Shown: positions 1-12,783, numbered from the stretch's first letter. The stretch is 64,000 nucleotides of DNA from Adiantum capillus-veneris (GCA_014529385.2 CM043945.1:155936741-156000740), one strand, 5' to 3'. The notes: generated by a model not told the origin, from the letters alone. Numbers and translations are program-made.

Positions 1-840
1 AGTCTTTGGGTTGACGGCTAGCGACGCGGTCTTTAAGCACATGTAGGGCTCTTTCATATCTGATTTGTCTTTGTTTGTCAGGGACTTGCAAACACACATG
101 GTGACTCTGTTTTTAAGTTCAATGATTGAATAGACAACAAACCTTAATGTAAGGTTGTTGATCACTGGCCCAAATATCTTCGTCCACCATGTGAAGAAAC
201 CTGTATAGAATGCCTCTTAAAATGACAACATATTGCTAGATGGTAGAAACAGACATTTGACATAAAAGCCTTAGAGGACTTCTTCTGAAGGCTATCTACT
301 TAAATCATAGCATAGACCTTTGTTGCCTTAGAGGAAAGACATCCATGGTGCTCTTGCTTGCTCAGGCTCGTGAAAAGTTTGAATGCAGGTATGCAGCATT
401 CTGCAGATCTTACAAAGCATTGCACATGAGAGGTCAAGGAGGCTCTTGAAGAAGGTCATGGCACCCGTTAGTGTTTTCACCATGTATTCTTCCGTTGCTG
501 GTCCCTACTCTGGAGATGGTAGTCTTGGGTAATTTAGCCATGTTGGTGTCTCTTCTTTAATGCATCACGTGCTTGCCATGTCCTTACCCTTGGTACAAGA
601 CAAAATGTAGGGCCCTTTTGCATGGCTACAGGTTCTCTTGTTAGGTATCTAGAGTTCTTGTTCAACCAGTTCTTTCTCCATTTGGGGTGGATATCATCGA
701 AGCCTTTTGCTTGCATGTCCTTATAAATTATTTTCTTAATGTTCAATAGCTCCACCTTTATCAATGGATAGGGTAGTGATTGCTGATGCCATTGAGCATT
801 GATTACTTCGTTAGCATAGAAGCAAATTTTTAATCCCTAG
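1..840 (-). pseudogene. Unrecognised decayed coding fragments
   Basis: Read on the minus strand, this stretch gives protein-like segments in shifting frames. The longest open stretch runs from about 835 to 534 (roughly 100 codons) and includes YPLIKVELLNIKKIIYKDMQ and HPKWRKNWLNKNSRYLT. Further on, near 220-130, is a segment beginning ILRGILYRFLHMVDEDIWAS, and near 120-1 one with IELKNRVTMCVCKSL. At least two frame changes are needed to join them. I see no start codon, splice sites I trust, or motif that names a family. It could be a broken host gene or part of a mobile element that continues left of the window. Confidence 0.3.
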
Positions 841-959
841 CCTCTCGTTAACCCATGTGGCTGCTCTGTTTTAAACAAAAACCACTGCGATGAAAAGCTC
901 AAAAAAAACTACGCCAAGTGAATAAAATAAAAAAAGCATTCTGCATCTCTCTCAGCAGC

Positions 960-1110
960 AATTCGATCTTCTCCACAAGCAGTTCGCAAGTTCCCACAAG
1001 CAATTCGATCTTCTCCACAAGCAGTTTGCAGGTTCCCAGAAGCAGCCACAAGCAGTTCGCAGGTTCCCACAAGCAATTGATCTTCTCCACAAGCAGTTCA
1101 CAAACAATTG
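960..1110. repeat. Minisatellite, 21-bp unit in alternating pairs
   Basis: About seven copies of a 21-bp unit alternate between two forms, CAAGCAATTCGATCTTCTCC and CAAGCAGTTCGCAAGTTCCC, giving a 42-bp higher-order period. One unit is truncated near 1,043. Because 21 is a multiple of three, several frames stay open across it, so open frames here are not evidence of a gene. Confidence 0.85.
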
Positions 1111-1129
1111 GAATGCACTAATTGCGGTA

Positions 1130-1407
1130 TGCATGTGCGTAAACGAGAGCATGCCAAAAAGCTCTAGGTTGTTTTTGGTTGATGCGACACGAGGGTCTCT
1201 TTCCAGTTTCACAAGAATTCACAACTATGTTGTTAGTCAAAGGATCTTGATAAAAGGTGTCATGATTGGCACTGTCTTCATCGATATGTATGCAAATAGA
1301 GGTTTTTTCTTCAGATGTAATCCCCTACGCATGCATCTTGAAGGCATGTGGCTCTATGCAAGATGCTGATATGGGGAACAAAAATTCACAATTATATTGT
1401 TAGTCAC
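1130..1407 (+). pseudogene. PPR-like repeat fragment, left of the LTR element
   Basis: Plus-strand translation gives a degenerate pentatricopeptide-type unit: RIHNYVVSQRILIKGVMIGTVFIDMYANRG, then a second copy of the LKACGSMQDADMG module near 1,335-1,375. The same modules recur many times at 8,600-11,700. The fragment stops at the ATTCT target site of the LTR element and resumes in the same repeat context at 8,581, so this was one PPR array before the insertion. Frames change within a few dozen codons, so it is not functional as it stands. Confidence 0.7.
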
Positions 1408-1412
1408 ATTCT

Positions 1413-2360
1413 TGTTGGAGGCTCGCCATAGCATAGGCAATCTCCCACAAAATCTATCAATCCGGAGAGAGAGAGAGAGAATGACCCGGCTAGGGCTTGG
1501 AGGCATCACACAAAGAATGTGCGAGAGCGTCATCGGATGCAAAGATTGAGAGGATTCAAGAGCGTGCATCCTCAATGCAAATAGAAATCATCCCAAATCA
1601 ACTAATGCTAATCGCACATCAAGCATCAATACAAGCAATCATCTACACACATCAAGCAACGAAGTGAAACACACTAATCTTGGAGTCTCTCAAGCACAAC
1701 TCTAATTACATGCATTGACGATTAAGCACACAAGATCGCATTCAAGTCGGCCACCCCAACCATGCCAATCATGGTGTTCACACATAATCAAATTAAGCTC
1801 AAGGCTTCTTAAACCTACACACACACAAGCACACCATTAGAGGACAACTCTAATCCCTCAATCACGCGTACACCCACTCCACTTAATCGAGAGAGTTAGA
1901 TAAGGACTCCACTAATCGGAGTAGCTTAGCATAAGTAAGAGTTAGATTAGAAAAGATCCACACTTGAAAACAATGACGGAAAGTAGAGAAACATGATTGA
2001 CAACATAATGAAAACTATATTATTTAAAGGGGATTACACTAATTACATGTGATTAGCACTAGCCTTCCAAGCATGGGCATTAAGCTCAAAGGCTAGGCCA
2101 TCAAGACCTACTCTAGGAAGAGAGTTCTCAAAAGGACCACTCCAGAATGACCTCTTTGCATAAAAGGGTTCTTTATAAAGGCATGCACCACAAATCCTCC
2201 TATTATGGGATTAAGTTGAGCTTTGTGGCTAGCATATACAACTTTGGAACTCCCAAATGATCCCAAGATCTTATACAATGTGAATAGAAAATATTGTGTA
2301 CATCCATAGCATATCCCCTGCTGGGTGCATGCTTGGTGCAACTGTTAGCCGCTGCTAACA
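1413..2360 (-). repeat. 3' LTR of the LARD-like element
   Basis: 948-bp terminal repeat. On the minus strand it opens with TGTTAGC, two to four bases, then GCTAACA, a small inverted repeat that could form a terminal hairpin. Compared with the other LTR it lacks a 10-bp segment (near 1,773) and has an extra 11 bp near 2,330. Confidence 0.93.
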
Positions 2361-2370
2361 CTCCCCCCTT
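2361..2370 (-). other. Polypurine tract of the LARD-like element
   Basis: On the minus strand AAGGGGGGAG sits immediately before the TGTT of the 3' LTR, the expected place and composition for the plus-strand primer in reverse transcription. Confidence 0.85.
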
Positions 2371-5150
2371 CCTAATTTGGTGCACGTCCTCGTGTGCCGA
2401 TGAAGCAAGACACGGTGACATGGTAGAAAGCAAGTCCATGGAAGAAATGTTGAGCTGCAAAACATAAAAACAAGTAATGAGCATCAAAGGCCACCAAGAA
2501 TGAATAAAAATTGAAGCATAAATGAACACTCATGCAAAGTGATTTTTTGCTTCTAAAAGATGGGTCAATCATAGTCAAAAACTAGACAACATAAAGCAAA
2601 AAAATACTCAAACTATTGTGAAGATTAAACCACTTGAAATTTCAGCTTATGCATGAAACACAAGCAATCAATTATGACCCTAGGCTAATGAAAGTTAATA
2701 AACCTACTAGCCTAAGAACTATGTGAACAATCTTAATAAATCATTCAAGTCTATCATGTCTATGGGCTATAAAAAAACTCCTAATCTATTAGTACATTGT
2801 CAAAGTTTTTTGAAGCTCATGGAAGTTTTGATTTAGTCATTCATTGAAAAATTAAAGCACAATCACAAGTCTACCACCCCAAGGAAAGTCTAGGTGCAAC
2901 TCTCAGCTCCTTGAACCCTCAAGAAGGTGTTCCAAAATCCTACTAGCTTACCAAGGTGATGGCTAACCCCTATCAACCCAAGGCATCGGTTTAGGGCCTT
3001 GACCAAGTGAGCCAAGGTGATTCCCCTCACCTACCAAGTGCCAATAAGGCGCTAGGCCTCACATAGACACAACATAACATAGAATTTTTATTTTCATGTG
3101 CTTTAGTAGCATTTTTGCTACTTTTTTGGACACTTCTTTGCTTCATGGTTCATTTTTTAGCACATTTTTATTGCTTCCTTTATGAGATACTAATGGCAAG
3201 TGGACTAAAAAATTCTAAAGCCTAATCATAGCCCTAGGTCATGACAAAAATGAGTGGAGTATTAAGACTATCACTAAGAATCTAGGACTAGCAAGAAATG
3301 AACCTACATTAACCTAAAGTCAAGGCCAATTACCTATGATTAGCACACATAAAACCTATTTTTTTTTATGAGTTAATTTTCACAAAGCAAAGTGTTGAAA
3401 CTTTAAAATGCCTAGCTTTCTAACATGAAAAAACCATAGCTTAGAAGCAAAATTTCACTTAAACCAAGCAAGAGAATGAAGAGATAAAAAGAGAAAAATC
3501 ATGGAAGGATTACAACTATTCATGCTCTTTGAGCATCCTTGAACAAGCATCTTTTGTGTAGAGAAGTCTCTTGATCTTTTTATTTGCAAAAGAAGCTGAC
3601 TTGAAGCTAAGTGTGACCACAAGCTTCAAAAGGCAATTATTGAAAGCCAAAAGCACACAAAAAAAATTAATGAAAACCTAAAGCTAGGGTCTTGCATACT
3701 CGAACTTGCCAAAGGGAAAAAAACCCAAGGGAAATAAAATGCCTTTGGTTATGTACATGATGCTCTTAAGTAGCAAATTTATCCATACATAGCAACAATG
3801 AGAGAGATAAAATACTTCTAAATAAGCAAATTTTGCAATTTAAAGTCCTCTCATGCATGATTCAAAAGTTTGATTAATTTCTAGCCCAACTTGAAATATG
3901 GAAAAACAAGCTAAGAGCTAAAAATAATGCAACTTTTGAATGAAATGAAGTGGCTCTTTAAAGTAGAATTTTACATAAAAGCTTTCCAAAAAGTTGGCTA
4001 ACAACTATCTCACATGAAATTTTCAATTCTTTAGAGCAATCTATGAGCTAGAGATGACTGCAACTTGATGTAATGAAATGAATGGCTCTCAATAGCCAAA
4101 TTTTTACTTGAAAGCTTCAAAAAAGTTGGGTAAATACTAGCTCACAATGAAAAAACTTGCATTTTTAGGCCAAGCTACGAGCTAGCGTTACAACTTTAAT
4201 CCAAACAATTGGAATGGCTCTAATTAGCCACATTTTGCAATACATTGCAATGATGACCCATTTTTGGATCATTTTGAATCACACACCTGTCACATCCTTC
4301 AAAATGAAGCTCAATTATTAGTGCTTTTTAGCATAAACATCCAGTACAAGCACTAAAAGTATGCTCAATCACAAGCCCGAAATTTTACTATCCTCTGGTC
4401 ATTCACAGAATTTCAATTAGAGTGCTATGAAATAATTTGCAATCAATTCAAGCACTTAAAAATGTAACATTAAACTCCAATTTGAAGTTCTTGTCTCGAC
4501 CTTGCACTATCAATGTAACCTCTCAAACAAAGCTCACATGTAATGCCCAAAAGAATCTTTTCATTTTCTTCATTAGGTCATGCATAAGCCAGGAATATTT
4601 GTGCAATGACACTTATTATGCATGGAAAATTTTCAAAATTAACACGCACAATTGATGCTTTGCTTGCTTGCTCTCTTAGTTAAATTTGACATACAAAGCC
4701 GAAGTGAGAAAACAACATTGTTCAAGGAATTCTCACAAGATGAGTATGTTTGCACTCATGAATCAATTTTATGATACCTGAAAAATAGATAATGTCATCA
4801 AAGAAGATCTTCACAATTGTATCTCGTCATCAATGGCCAATCAAGCCTCATATGGCTATCGATGCTTGCAAATGCTAGCCGTAACGACAAAAAATAAACT
4901 CCATCAAGTGCAGGCAGATCCCTTTAATGCAAGATTGTTAGGCAGTCAAATTGTTAATCATTTGTAAAAATTTCATATTGCTTCTTTTATGTAAGAGGAG
5001 ATTTATGACTTTTTGATCAATTCCTAAGTCCCTTTGAGCACATTTCTGGAGAGTAGGATTTACTCGACGACAATGAGTGTTCATGACTCAAGTTTTTAGG
5101 GAAAAGCGGATGATCGTGTGGGAATCACCTCCACTAAGAAAAAATTATAT
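2371..5150. other. Internal region, no genes seen (left part)
   Basis: AT-rich sequence with many short A-runs and loosely repeated phrases (for example variants of 'gctagctcacaatgaaa' around 3,900-4,200). Open frames are short and of low-complexity composition. I see no retroelement protein motif on either strand. Confidence 0.6.
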
Positions 5151-5254
5151 CTACACATAAATTATGATCCAGGAAGAAGCATGCAGGAAGCTGAAGAGAT
5201 TGTTGCTGGGTGATGAGCCATGGTCAATCACGGAGGGCATTGCAGGCCTGCAGA

Positions 5255-5255
5255 A

Positions 5256-5299
<44 letters not shown>

Positions 5300-5820
5300 C
5301 GAAAACCGCCAAGCATGTCAAGTGGGTCAGTAGCGCTGCTAGCGCGAGCCAAGGTTGGCGGGGTCCGCGAGTGTGTGTGTGTGTGTGTGTTGTGTTTGCC
5401 TTTATAGAAAAAGGAGTGTGTGTGCTTGTGCTGGGGTCAAGCCAAAGCGGGTGCATGGGTCGGCTCCAGGTCAACAGGGCACTGTGTGTGTGTGGAGTAC
5501 GAGCCAAAGCAGTGTATCACATGCCATTTTGTCTTGTACTGCAGTAGGCTGTAGGAGATGCGTGGATCAGCAATGAATAGGAGAGAAAAGGTGTGCTTGT
5601 GCCTGGCTCAGATAAGCGGGATTCTTGCTCGAAGGCAGTGCGTGTGCATGAATAGGATTCAGCGAATCAGCATGACCTGAGGGAGCCGGTAGGCATGTGT
5701 ACTTTTAAGAAACCGCCATATTCGGTAGGTTGGTAGAAGAAGCAGATCGTTCCCGCCATTAGTTTCATTAAACGAGGGCCTCGAGGGCCCAATGCCCGTG
5801 TGTGTGTGTGTGTGTAGTTC
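5255..5820. repeat. Dispersed (TG)n microsatellites
   Basis: Runs of TG/GT at about 5,258-5,298, 5,371-5,391, 5,485-5,495 and 5,797-5,815, in unusually GC-rich surroundings for this element. They create long but meaningless open frames encoding alternating Val-Cys or Thr-His. Confidence 0.9.
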
Positions 5821-5869
5821 AAGCTGAAAGTGGTGAGCAGGTCAGTGAATAACGGGCCGGAGAAGTCGA

Positions 5870-7610
5870 GCAAATGGATAGTGAGTGGGAGATTTGACTG
5901 GGCTTAAACCTTACACGACAGAGAGGCGGGAAAGACTTAACCTTTTTGTCTTTTTTTTTGTTTGAAAAAAGACTCACTTAGGAGGAATTCCCGCGGTGGA
6001 ACTCAAGATTGTGTTTGTGTGTTTGATCTTGAGCCTTTGGGATTACCGCAAGAGATGGAGATCGAGGGGCAAGCGTGGCCATCTAGTGGGAGAGTAAGAA
6101 AGAGAATCTTCGATGGAGAGGTATACAAGGCTACGGAATTTGCTCCCTAGACAATATGTAACCCTTGCTTACATTAGGAAATCACGAAACCAACATGGAT
6201 TTTTGCAATTTTGTTCTCCATATACATAAACGATTGGTAAGAAACAGACTAAGCCCAACTGTTTTCATATTTTTGGTTAAAAATTGATTTGAAAACTCTA
6301 CAGATCATGGTCATGTATTCAATTTCAATGCACTTTTATGCCCAGCTTGATCACTTATGTGAAATCGAATGTACAACTACCCAATTTCCAATTTGAAACC
6401 AATGCAATGTACATACACAAATTAAGTGTACAAGTCGATACATTCTCTCGTTTGCCAACCCATCCCCTATTATCATCATTGCAACTTGGGTTGCTCAATT
6501 CCAATATCCCATATCATTCAAGTTCAATTGAATTTTTCATTTGGCTTGTATGGCTACTCATGAGTGAAAAATATCTACAATTGAGCATTAATTAAGTGAT
6601 GAATCTCAATTCTCGAAGCCAATTTGTGATGGGTACATTAACTATTTGGCCAAATTATTCATCATAAATAGTAAAATACCAATTAATCATTCACAATTTA
6701 GGCATAATTGGCCATTAATTAGGCACACACACCTAAATTTAAGCCGTCGATTTGTGCAAAAATGTCATTAAACACTCCTTGCATTTCATCAATTGCACAC
6801 TTGATCACACAATGAGTATATACATGCTAAATTAACTCAATTTTAATCAAAAATTGATCAAATTTTAATTCAATTTGGCATTGCACACACAAAAAATTAG
6901 GTGCACAAATCCAATTTTTTGCTCAATTAGCAACGAAAATAAGACAATTCTTAATGTTTGCACACACATTTCTTGCAAAATCATCAATCTACAAGCATTT
7001 AGGTGTTCAATTTGATTACAATTTCATCAAATTAGGCATAAATTCCATCAATTAGGCACACACACCTAATTTTAGCAATGATTTAGCAACTCAATGGGAT
7101 CAACTTAATCAATCAAAAATTGAACGGAGTAGGTCAATCCACTTACAATTGATTGCTTGCTCGCTTAGTCCTTGCTCCTCGTGTAGACACTCCATTGCAC
7201 ACACATGTGTGCAACTCCTATTCGGTCCAAAATTGATCAAAAAATTGACCAAAATCAACACTCAATCACATGATTAGGCATAGATTAGAGCAATTAAGAG
7301 TGATGATCCTCCTCAATTAAGGGGATTTAGCATACATTTCAAATCAAAATTAGTGGTTAGGTTATCATAATTAGCATGAAATTAGTACAATTAGCACGAA
7401 TTTAGCATGAATGGGATGCAAAATTAGTGAAGGTTAGTGAAAAATTAGCAAAATCAAAAGAGAATTTAGGGGTTTTTGGAGTGAAATGACTCTATACACA
7501 TCTAATTTAACCTAATTACACTACACACAAATCAAATCCTACCTAATTACAAGAAATCGGTAATCAAATTACTCTTATCTTTTGCAACCTCAACTACACT
7601 AGCATAGGCA
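5870..7610. other. Internal region, no genes seen (right part)
   Basis: AT-rich leader-like sequence between the microsatellite zone and the PBS. It contains repeated phrases such as ATTAGGCACACACACCTAA (near 6,718 and 7,051), a near-palindrome. No protein motif was found. Confidence 0.6.
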
Positions 7611-7616
7611 ACCCGT

Positions 7617-7634
7617 TCCCCGGCAACGGCGCCA
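7617..7634 (-). other. Primer-binding site, tRNA-Asp type
   Basis: On the minus strand TGGCGCCGTTGCCGGGGA starts one base inside the 5' LTR boundary. This is the PBS sequence familiar from plant Ty3/gypsy (Athila-type) elements, usually attributed to tRNA-Asp. It fixes the element's orientation and suggests a gypsy-type parent. Confidence 0.88.
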
Positions 7635-7635
7635 A

Positions 7636-8580
7636 TGTTGGAGGCTCGCCATAGCATATGCAATCTCCCATAAAATCTATCAATCCGGAGAGAGAGAGTA
7701 TGACCCGGCTAGGGCTTGGAGGCATCACACAAAGAATGTGCGAGAGCATCATTGGATGCAAAGGTTGAAAGGATTCAAGAGCGTGCATCCTCCAATTCAA
7801 ATAGAAATCATCTCAAATCAACTAATGCTAATCACACATCAAGCATCAATACAAGCAATCATCTACACACATCAAGCAACGAAGTGAAACACACTAATCT
7901 TGGAGTCTCTCAAGCACAACTCTAATTACATGCATTGACGATTAAGCACACAAGATCACATTCAAGTCGGCCACCCCAACCATGCCAATCATGGTGTCCA
8001 AATCAAGTCACACATAATCAAATTAAGCTCAAGTCTTCTTAAACCTACACACACACAAGCACACCATTAGAGGACAACTCTAATCCCTCAACCATGAGTA
8101 CGCCCACTCTACTTAATCGAGAGAGTTAGATAAGGACTCCACTAATCGGAGTAGCTTAGCATAAGTAAGAGTTAGATTAGAAAAGATCAACACTTGAAAA
8201 CAATGACGGAAAGTAGAGAAACATGATTGACAACATAATGAAAACTAGATTAATTAAGAGAGGATAAAACTAATTACATGTGACTAGCACTAGCCTTCCA
8301 AGCATGGACATTAAGCTCAAAGGCTAGGCCATCAAGACCTACTCTATGAAGAGAGTTCTCAAAAGGACCACTCCAGAATGACCTCTTTGCATAAGAGGGT
8401 TCCTTATAAAGGCATGCACCACAAACCCTCCTATTATGGGATTAAGTTGAGCTTTGTGGCTAGCATATACAACTTTGGAACTCCCAAGTAAGCCCAAGAC
8501 CTTATACAATGTGAATAGAAAATATTGTGTACATCCATAGCATATCCCCTACTTGGTGCAACTGTTAGCCGTTGCTAACA
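7636..8580 (-). repeat. 5' LTR of the LARD-like element
   Basis: 945-bp terminal repeat, near-identical to 1,413-2,360. On the minus strand it runs from TGTTAGCAACGGCTAACA (at 8,580) to CCTCCAACA beside the PBS. Confidence 0.93.
8501..8506 (-). promoter_or_regulatory. Candidate TATA box in the 5' LTR
   Basis: TATAAG on the minus strand about 75 bp inside the upstream end of the 5' LTR, conserved at 2,270-2,275 in the other LTR. Position and sequence suit an RNA polymerase II core promoter, but this is composition-based only. Confidence 0.35.
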
Positions 8581-8585
8581 ATTCT

Positions 8586-11500
8586 GTTGAAAAGAGATGT
8601 CATGCTTATCACTATCTTGGTTCATATCACCTATGCATGAACCTTGGCATGTGGCTCTACGCAAGATGCTGATATGGGCACAAGAATTCACAACAAAATT
8701 GTTATTCAGAGGCTATTGAAAAATGATGTCGTGCTTGGCACTATCTTGGTCAATATGTATGCCAAATGTGAAGCACTTGAGAAAGCACAAAAAGTGTTTG
8801 ATGAGATTCCTGTCCAGCACTGATTGTGGGATGTGTGCAAGAAGAGCAGCCCCATAGGCTCTCATGCTTGGCAGTTTCTTGGTCGAGATGTATGCCAAAT
8901 GTGATGTGCTTGAGAAAGTACAAAAAGTGCTTGAGCAACTTCCTGTCCTAAATTTGTCTCTTGGAATGCATTGATTGTGGGGTGTGCGCAAGAAGAGCAG
9001 TGCCAAAAATCTCTAGGCTGCTCTTTTCAACAAAAGAAAAGCATTGAAATGCATTGGTTGCAGGTCCAGAAAGCTCTAGAATGTTTTCCACTTCCTACGC
9101 ATAGTGTGGACTCTGGAATCCACTGATTGTAGTATTTTCCACAGGAGAAAACTCTAGTGTTTTTACACCAATTGCAATCGCGTACGCGTGCATCTTGAAG
9201 GCATGTAGCTCTACGCAAGATGCTCTTATGGACACAAAAATTGAGATTGATATTGTTAGTCACGGGTTGTTGATCACCTATGCAATTACCTATGCGTGCA
9301 TCTTGAAGGCATGTAGCTCTACCCAAGATGCTCTTATGAACACAAAAATTGAGACTGATATTGTTAGTCATGTGGTGCTTGGCAATGCCTTGGGCGATAT
9401 GTATGCTAGATGTGGTGCGCTTGAGAAAGCACAAAAAGTCCTTGAGGAGCTTCTTGCCAGGAATTTCGCCTCTTTAAATGCACTGATTGTGGGATGTGTG
9501 CAACAAGATCAAGGCCAAAAAACGCTAGGATATTTTTAGTGGATGCAAAGCATTGGAATGCACTTGTCCCATACTACACACAACATGAAGCAGATGCAAG
9601 TGGAAGGCGTTTCTACAAATGCATTCACCTATGCTTGCACCTTGAAGGCTAGTGACCTTATGCAAGTTGTTGACATGGGTGAGATAATCAATGAGAAGAT
9701 ACCTAGTCTGACGTTGTTGGTAAGGGATGTCATGCTTGGTAGTGCTTGGTTGATATGTATGCCAAATGTGGCATTGTCACAAAATGTCACCTCTTGGAAA
9801 TCCCTGATTGTGGGATGTGTGCAATAGGAGCAGGGCCAAAAAGCTCTAGGATGTTTTCAATGGATACAAAGCATTGGATTGCTATGGTCCTAGGATACAC
9901 ACAACATGAGCAGTGCCAAAAAGCTCTAGGCTATTTTCAGCTTCCTATCTGGAGTGTGGACTCTTGGAATGTACTGATTGTGGGATTTGCCCCATAGGAG
10001 AAAGCTCCAATTTGTTTTCGCCACATGCAATCACCTACGTATTCATCTTGAAGGCATGTGGCTCTATGCAAGATGATGGTATGGACAAAAAAATCACAAT
10101 TATATTGTTAGTTAGAGTCTATTAAAAAAAGATGTCGTCTTTGGCATTGTCTTGGTCGATATGAATGCTAAATGTTGCCTCTTGAAATGCACTGATTGCG
10201 GGACGTGCACAACAAGAGCAGGGCCAGAAATCTCGAGATTTTTTTAGCGGATGCAAAGCAAGTGTATCTCCATAAATTCAATCACCTATACTTTTGTCTT
10301 CAAGGCCATGCTTACATTTTGGGCATGTGGCTCTCACAAGTGCTGTAGGAGCTTCTTGTACGGAGTATGGACTCTTGGAATGCGCTGATTGCAAGATTTT
10401 CCCCACAATGTCATGGCCAAAAAGCTCTTGTCTATTTTCAGCATTGTCGCCTCTTGGAATGCACTGATTGTGGAAGGTGCGCAACAAGAGAAACACTAGA
10501 GGCTGTTGAGAAAAGCTGTCGTGCTTGCCATTGTCTTGGTTGATATGTATGTGAAGCGAAGGATCAAGGGACACTCTGCAAATGGAATCACATAAGCATG
10601 CATCTTGAAAGATGTGGCTCTATGCAAGATGTTGATATGGGCACAAGAATTCACAACTATATTGGTAGTAAAAGGCTCTTGAAAAGAGATGTCATGCTTG
10701 GCACTGTCTTGGTTGATATGTATGTGAAGTGAGGTCCTTTCTCCATATGCAATCACCTTAACATGCATCTTGAAGGCATGCGGTTCTACACAAGATTCTG
10801 ATATTGGCACAAAAATTCACAATTATATTGTTAGTGAGAGGCTCTTGAAAAGAGATGTTGGGCTTGGAACTGCCTTGGTTGATATGTATGTGAAGCGAGG
10901 GCCTCTCCACAGCTGCAATCACCTACACATGCATCTTGAAGGCATGTGGATCTACGCAAGATGCTGATACGGGCACAAAATTCACAATTATATTGTTAAT
11001 AGTCAGAGGCTATTGAAAAAAGATGTCGTGCTTAACACTCTCTTCGTCAGTACGTATGCCGCTTGAGAAAGCACAAAAAGTGCTTGATGAGCTTGTTGTC
11101 TTCCAACATTGATTGCGGGATGTGCGCAAGAAGAGAAGCTCCAGAGGCTGCTGAGCAAAGATGTCATGCTTGTGACTGTTTTGGTCAAGATGTATGCCAA
11201 ATGTTGTGCAGTTGAGAAAGCACAAAAAATGCTCAAGGAGCTTCCTATCCAGAATGTTGTCTCTTGAAATGCAATGATTGCAAGATGTGTGCAAGAGCAA
11301 CATCTCCAAAAATATCTAGGCTATTTTCAAGGGATGCAAAGTATGGGAATGCATTGGTTGTAGGATATGCACAATAGGAGCAGGGCGAGAAAGGTCGAGA
11401 ATGTTTTTTGGTTCCTACGCAAAGAGTGGACTCTTGGATTCCACCGATTGCAAGATTTTCCATAGGAAAAAATTCTAGTTTGTTTCCACCAGATGCAATC

Positions 11501-11992
11501 ATGTACGCGTGCATTTTGAAGGCATGTGGCTCTACACAAGATCCTGATATGGGCCCAAAAATTTAGGCTAATATTGTTAGTCAAGGGCTGTTGATAAAAA
11601 AAGATGTAGTGCTTGGCAATGCCTTGGTTGATATGTATGCTAGATGTGGTGTGCTTGAGAAAGTACAGAAAGTGCTTGAGGAGCTTCTTGCCCGAAATGA
11701 AACCTCTTTGAATGCACTGATTACGGGATGCGTGCAACAATAGCAGGGCCAAAAATCTATAGACAATAGGAGCATTGCCAAAAAGTTGTAGGCTGTTTTC
11801 ACCTATGCTTGCACCTTGAAGACTTTCACATGGGTATCAAAAATTACAATGAGATTTCTAGTCAGGGATTGTTGGGGGTACAATGTCATGCTTGGTAGTA
11901 TTTGATCAATTTGTATACCAAATGTGGTGTCCTCACAATAGCACAAAACCTTCTTGAACCGCATCCTCCCTGGGATGCCGTCTTTTGCAACA
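8586..11992 (+). pseudogene. Decayed tandem array of PPR-like repeats
   Basis: At least eight copies of a module of roughly 150-200 bp are recognisable. Its consensus reads YACILKACGSTQDADMGTKI, then HNYIVSERLLKRDVMLGTAL, VDMYAKCGALEKAQKVLEEL and SWNALIVGC. These match the L-, S- and P-type motifs of plant PPR proteins, which are RNA-binding and mostly organellar. The best segments are at 9,195-9,539, 9,543-9,827 and 10,770-10,967. Every unit carries stops or frame changes, and some modules are internally shuffled. No E/DYW or other C-terminal domain is seen. It is either one long-dead PLS-type gene or a repeat family derived from one. The LTR element at 1,413 and the MITE at 12,003 both landed in it. 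Confidence 0.8.
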
Positions 11993-12002
11993 GGTTAAGT
12001 GC

Positions 12003-12208
12003 CCGGGGCAGTCACTTATCAAAAGACCCCTATATCATGTGCGTTCAAGAGGTAATTAATAATACCCCAATATACATACTATACTTACACTGTGATCCTA
12101 TTTAAAAAAACCCCACCCCTCTCTGTATGTATACATTTTGATCTTTTAATAATCCTCTCCGGTTAACTCACGTGATATCATACACATTCTAAAAAGTGAC
12201 CGCCCCGG
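12003..12208. mobile_element. MITE-like TIR element with 9-10 bp duplication
   Basis: A 206-bp insertion bounded by inverted repeats CCGGGGCAGTCACTT (left) and, on the other strand, CCGGGGCGGTCACTT (right), with 14 of 15 matching. It is flanked by GGTTAAGTGC on both sides (11,993-12,002 and 12,209-12,218). Because repeat and target overlap ambiguously, the true duplication is 8-10 bp; 9 would suit Mutator-like elements and 8 hAT. No coding capacity. Removing it restores continuous sequence. Confidence 0.8.

Positions 12209-12783
<575 letters not shown>

Larger units (their letters stand above)
1413..8580 (-). mobile_element. Complete non-coding LTR retrotransposon (LARD-like)
   Basis: Two near-identical direct repeats (1,413-2,360 and 7,636-8,580) begin TGTT, end AACA and are flanked by the 5-bp duplication ATTCT (1,408-1,412 and 8,581-8,585). 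The PBS lies beside the right LTR on the minus strand and the polypurine tract beside the left one, so the element is in minus orientation. The internal 5.3 kb shows no gag, protease, reverse transcriptase or integrase motif in any frame I inspected. This fits a large retrotransposon derivative, a non-autonomous element mobilised by a partner's proteins. The LTRs differ by a few substitutions, two indels of about 10 bp and a GA-run length change, suggesting fairly recent insertion. A strongly decayed pol cannot be fully excluded by eye. Confidence 0.92.

Noticed and set aside
5151-5576. Open frames over 100 codons on both strands across the TG repeats
   Set aside because: They encode only alternating Val-Cys or Thr-His from the microsatellite; no domain and no conserved flanks.
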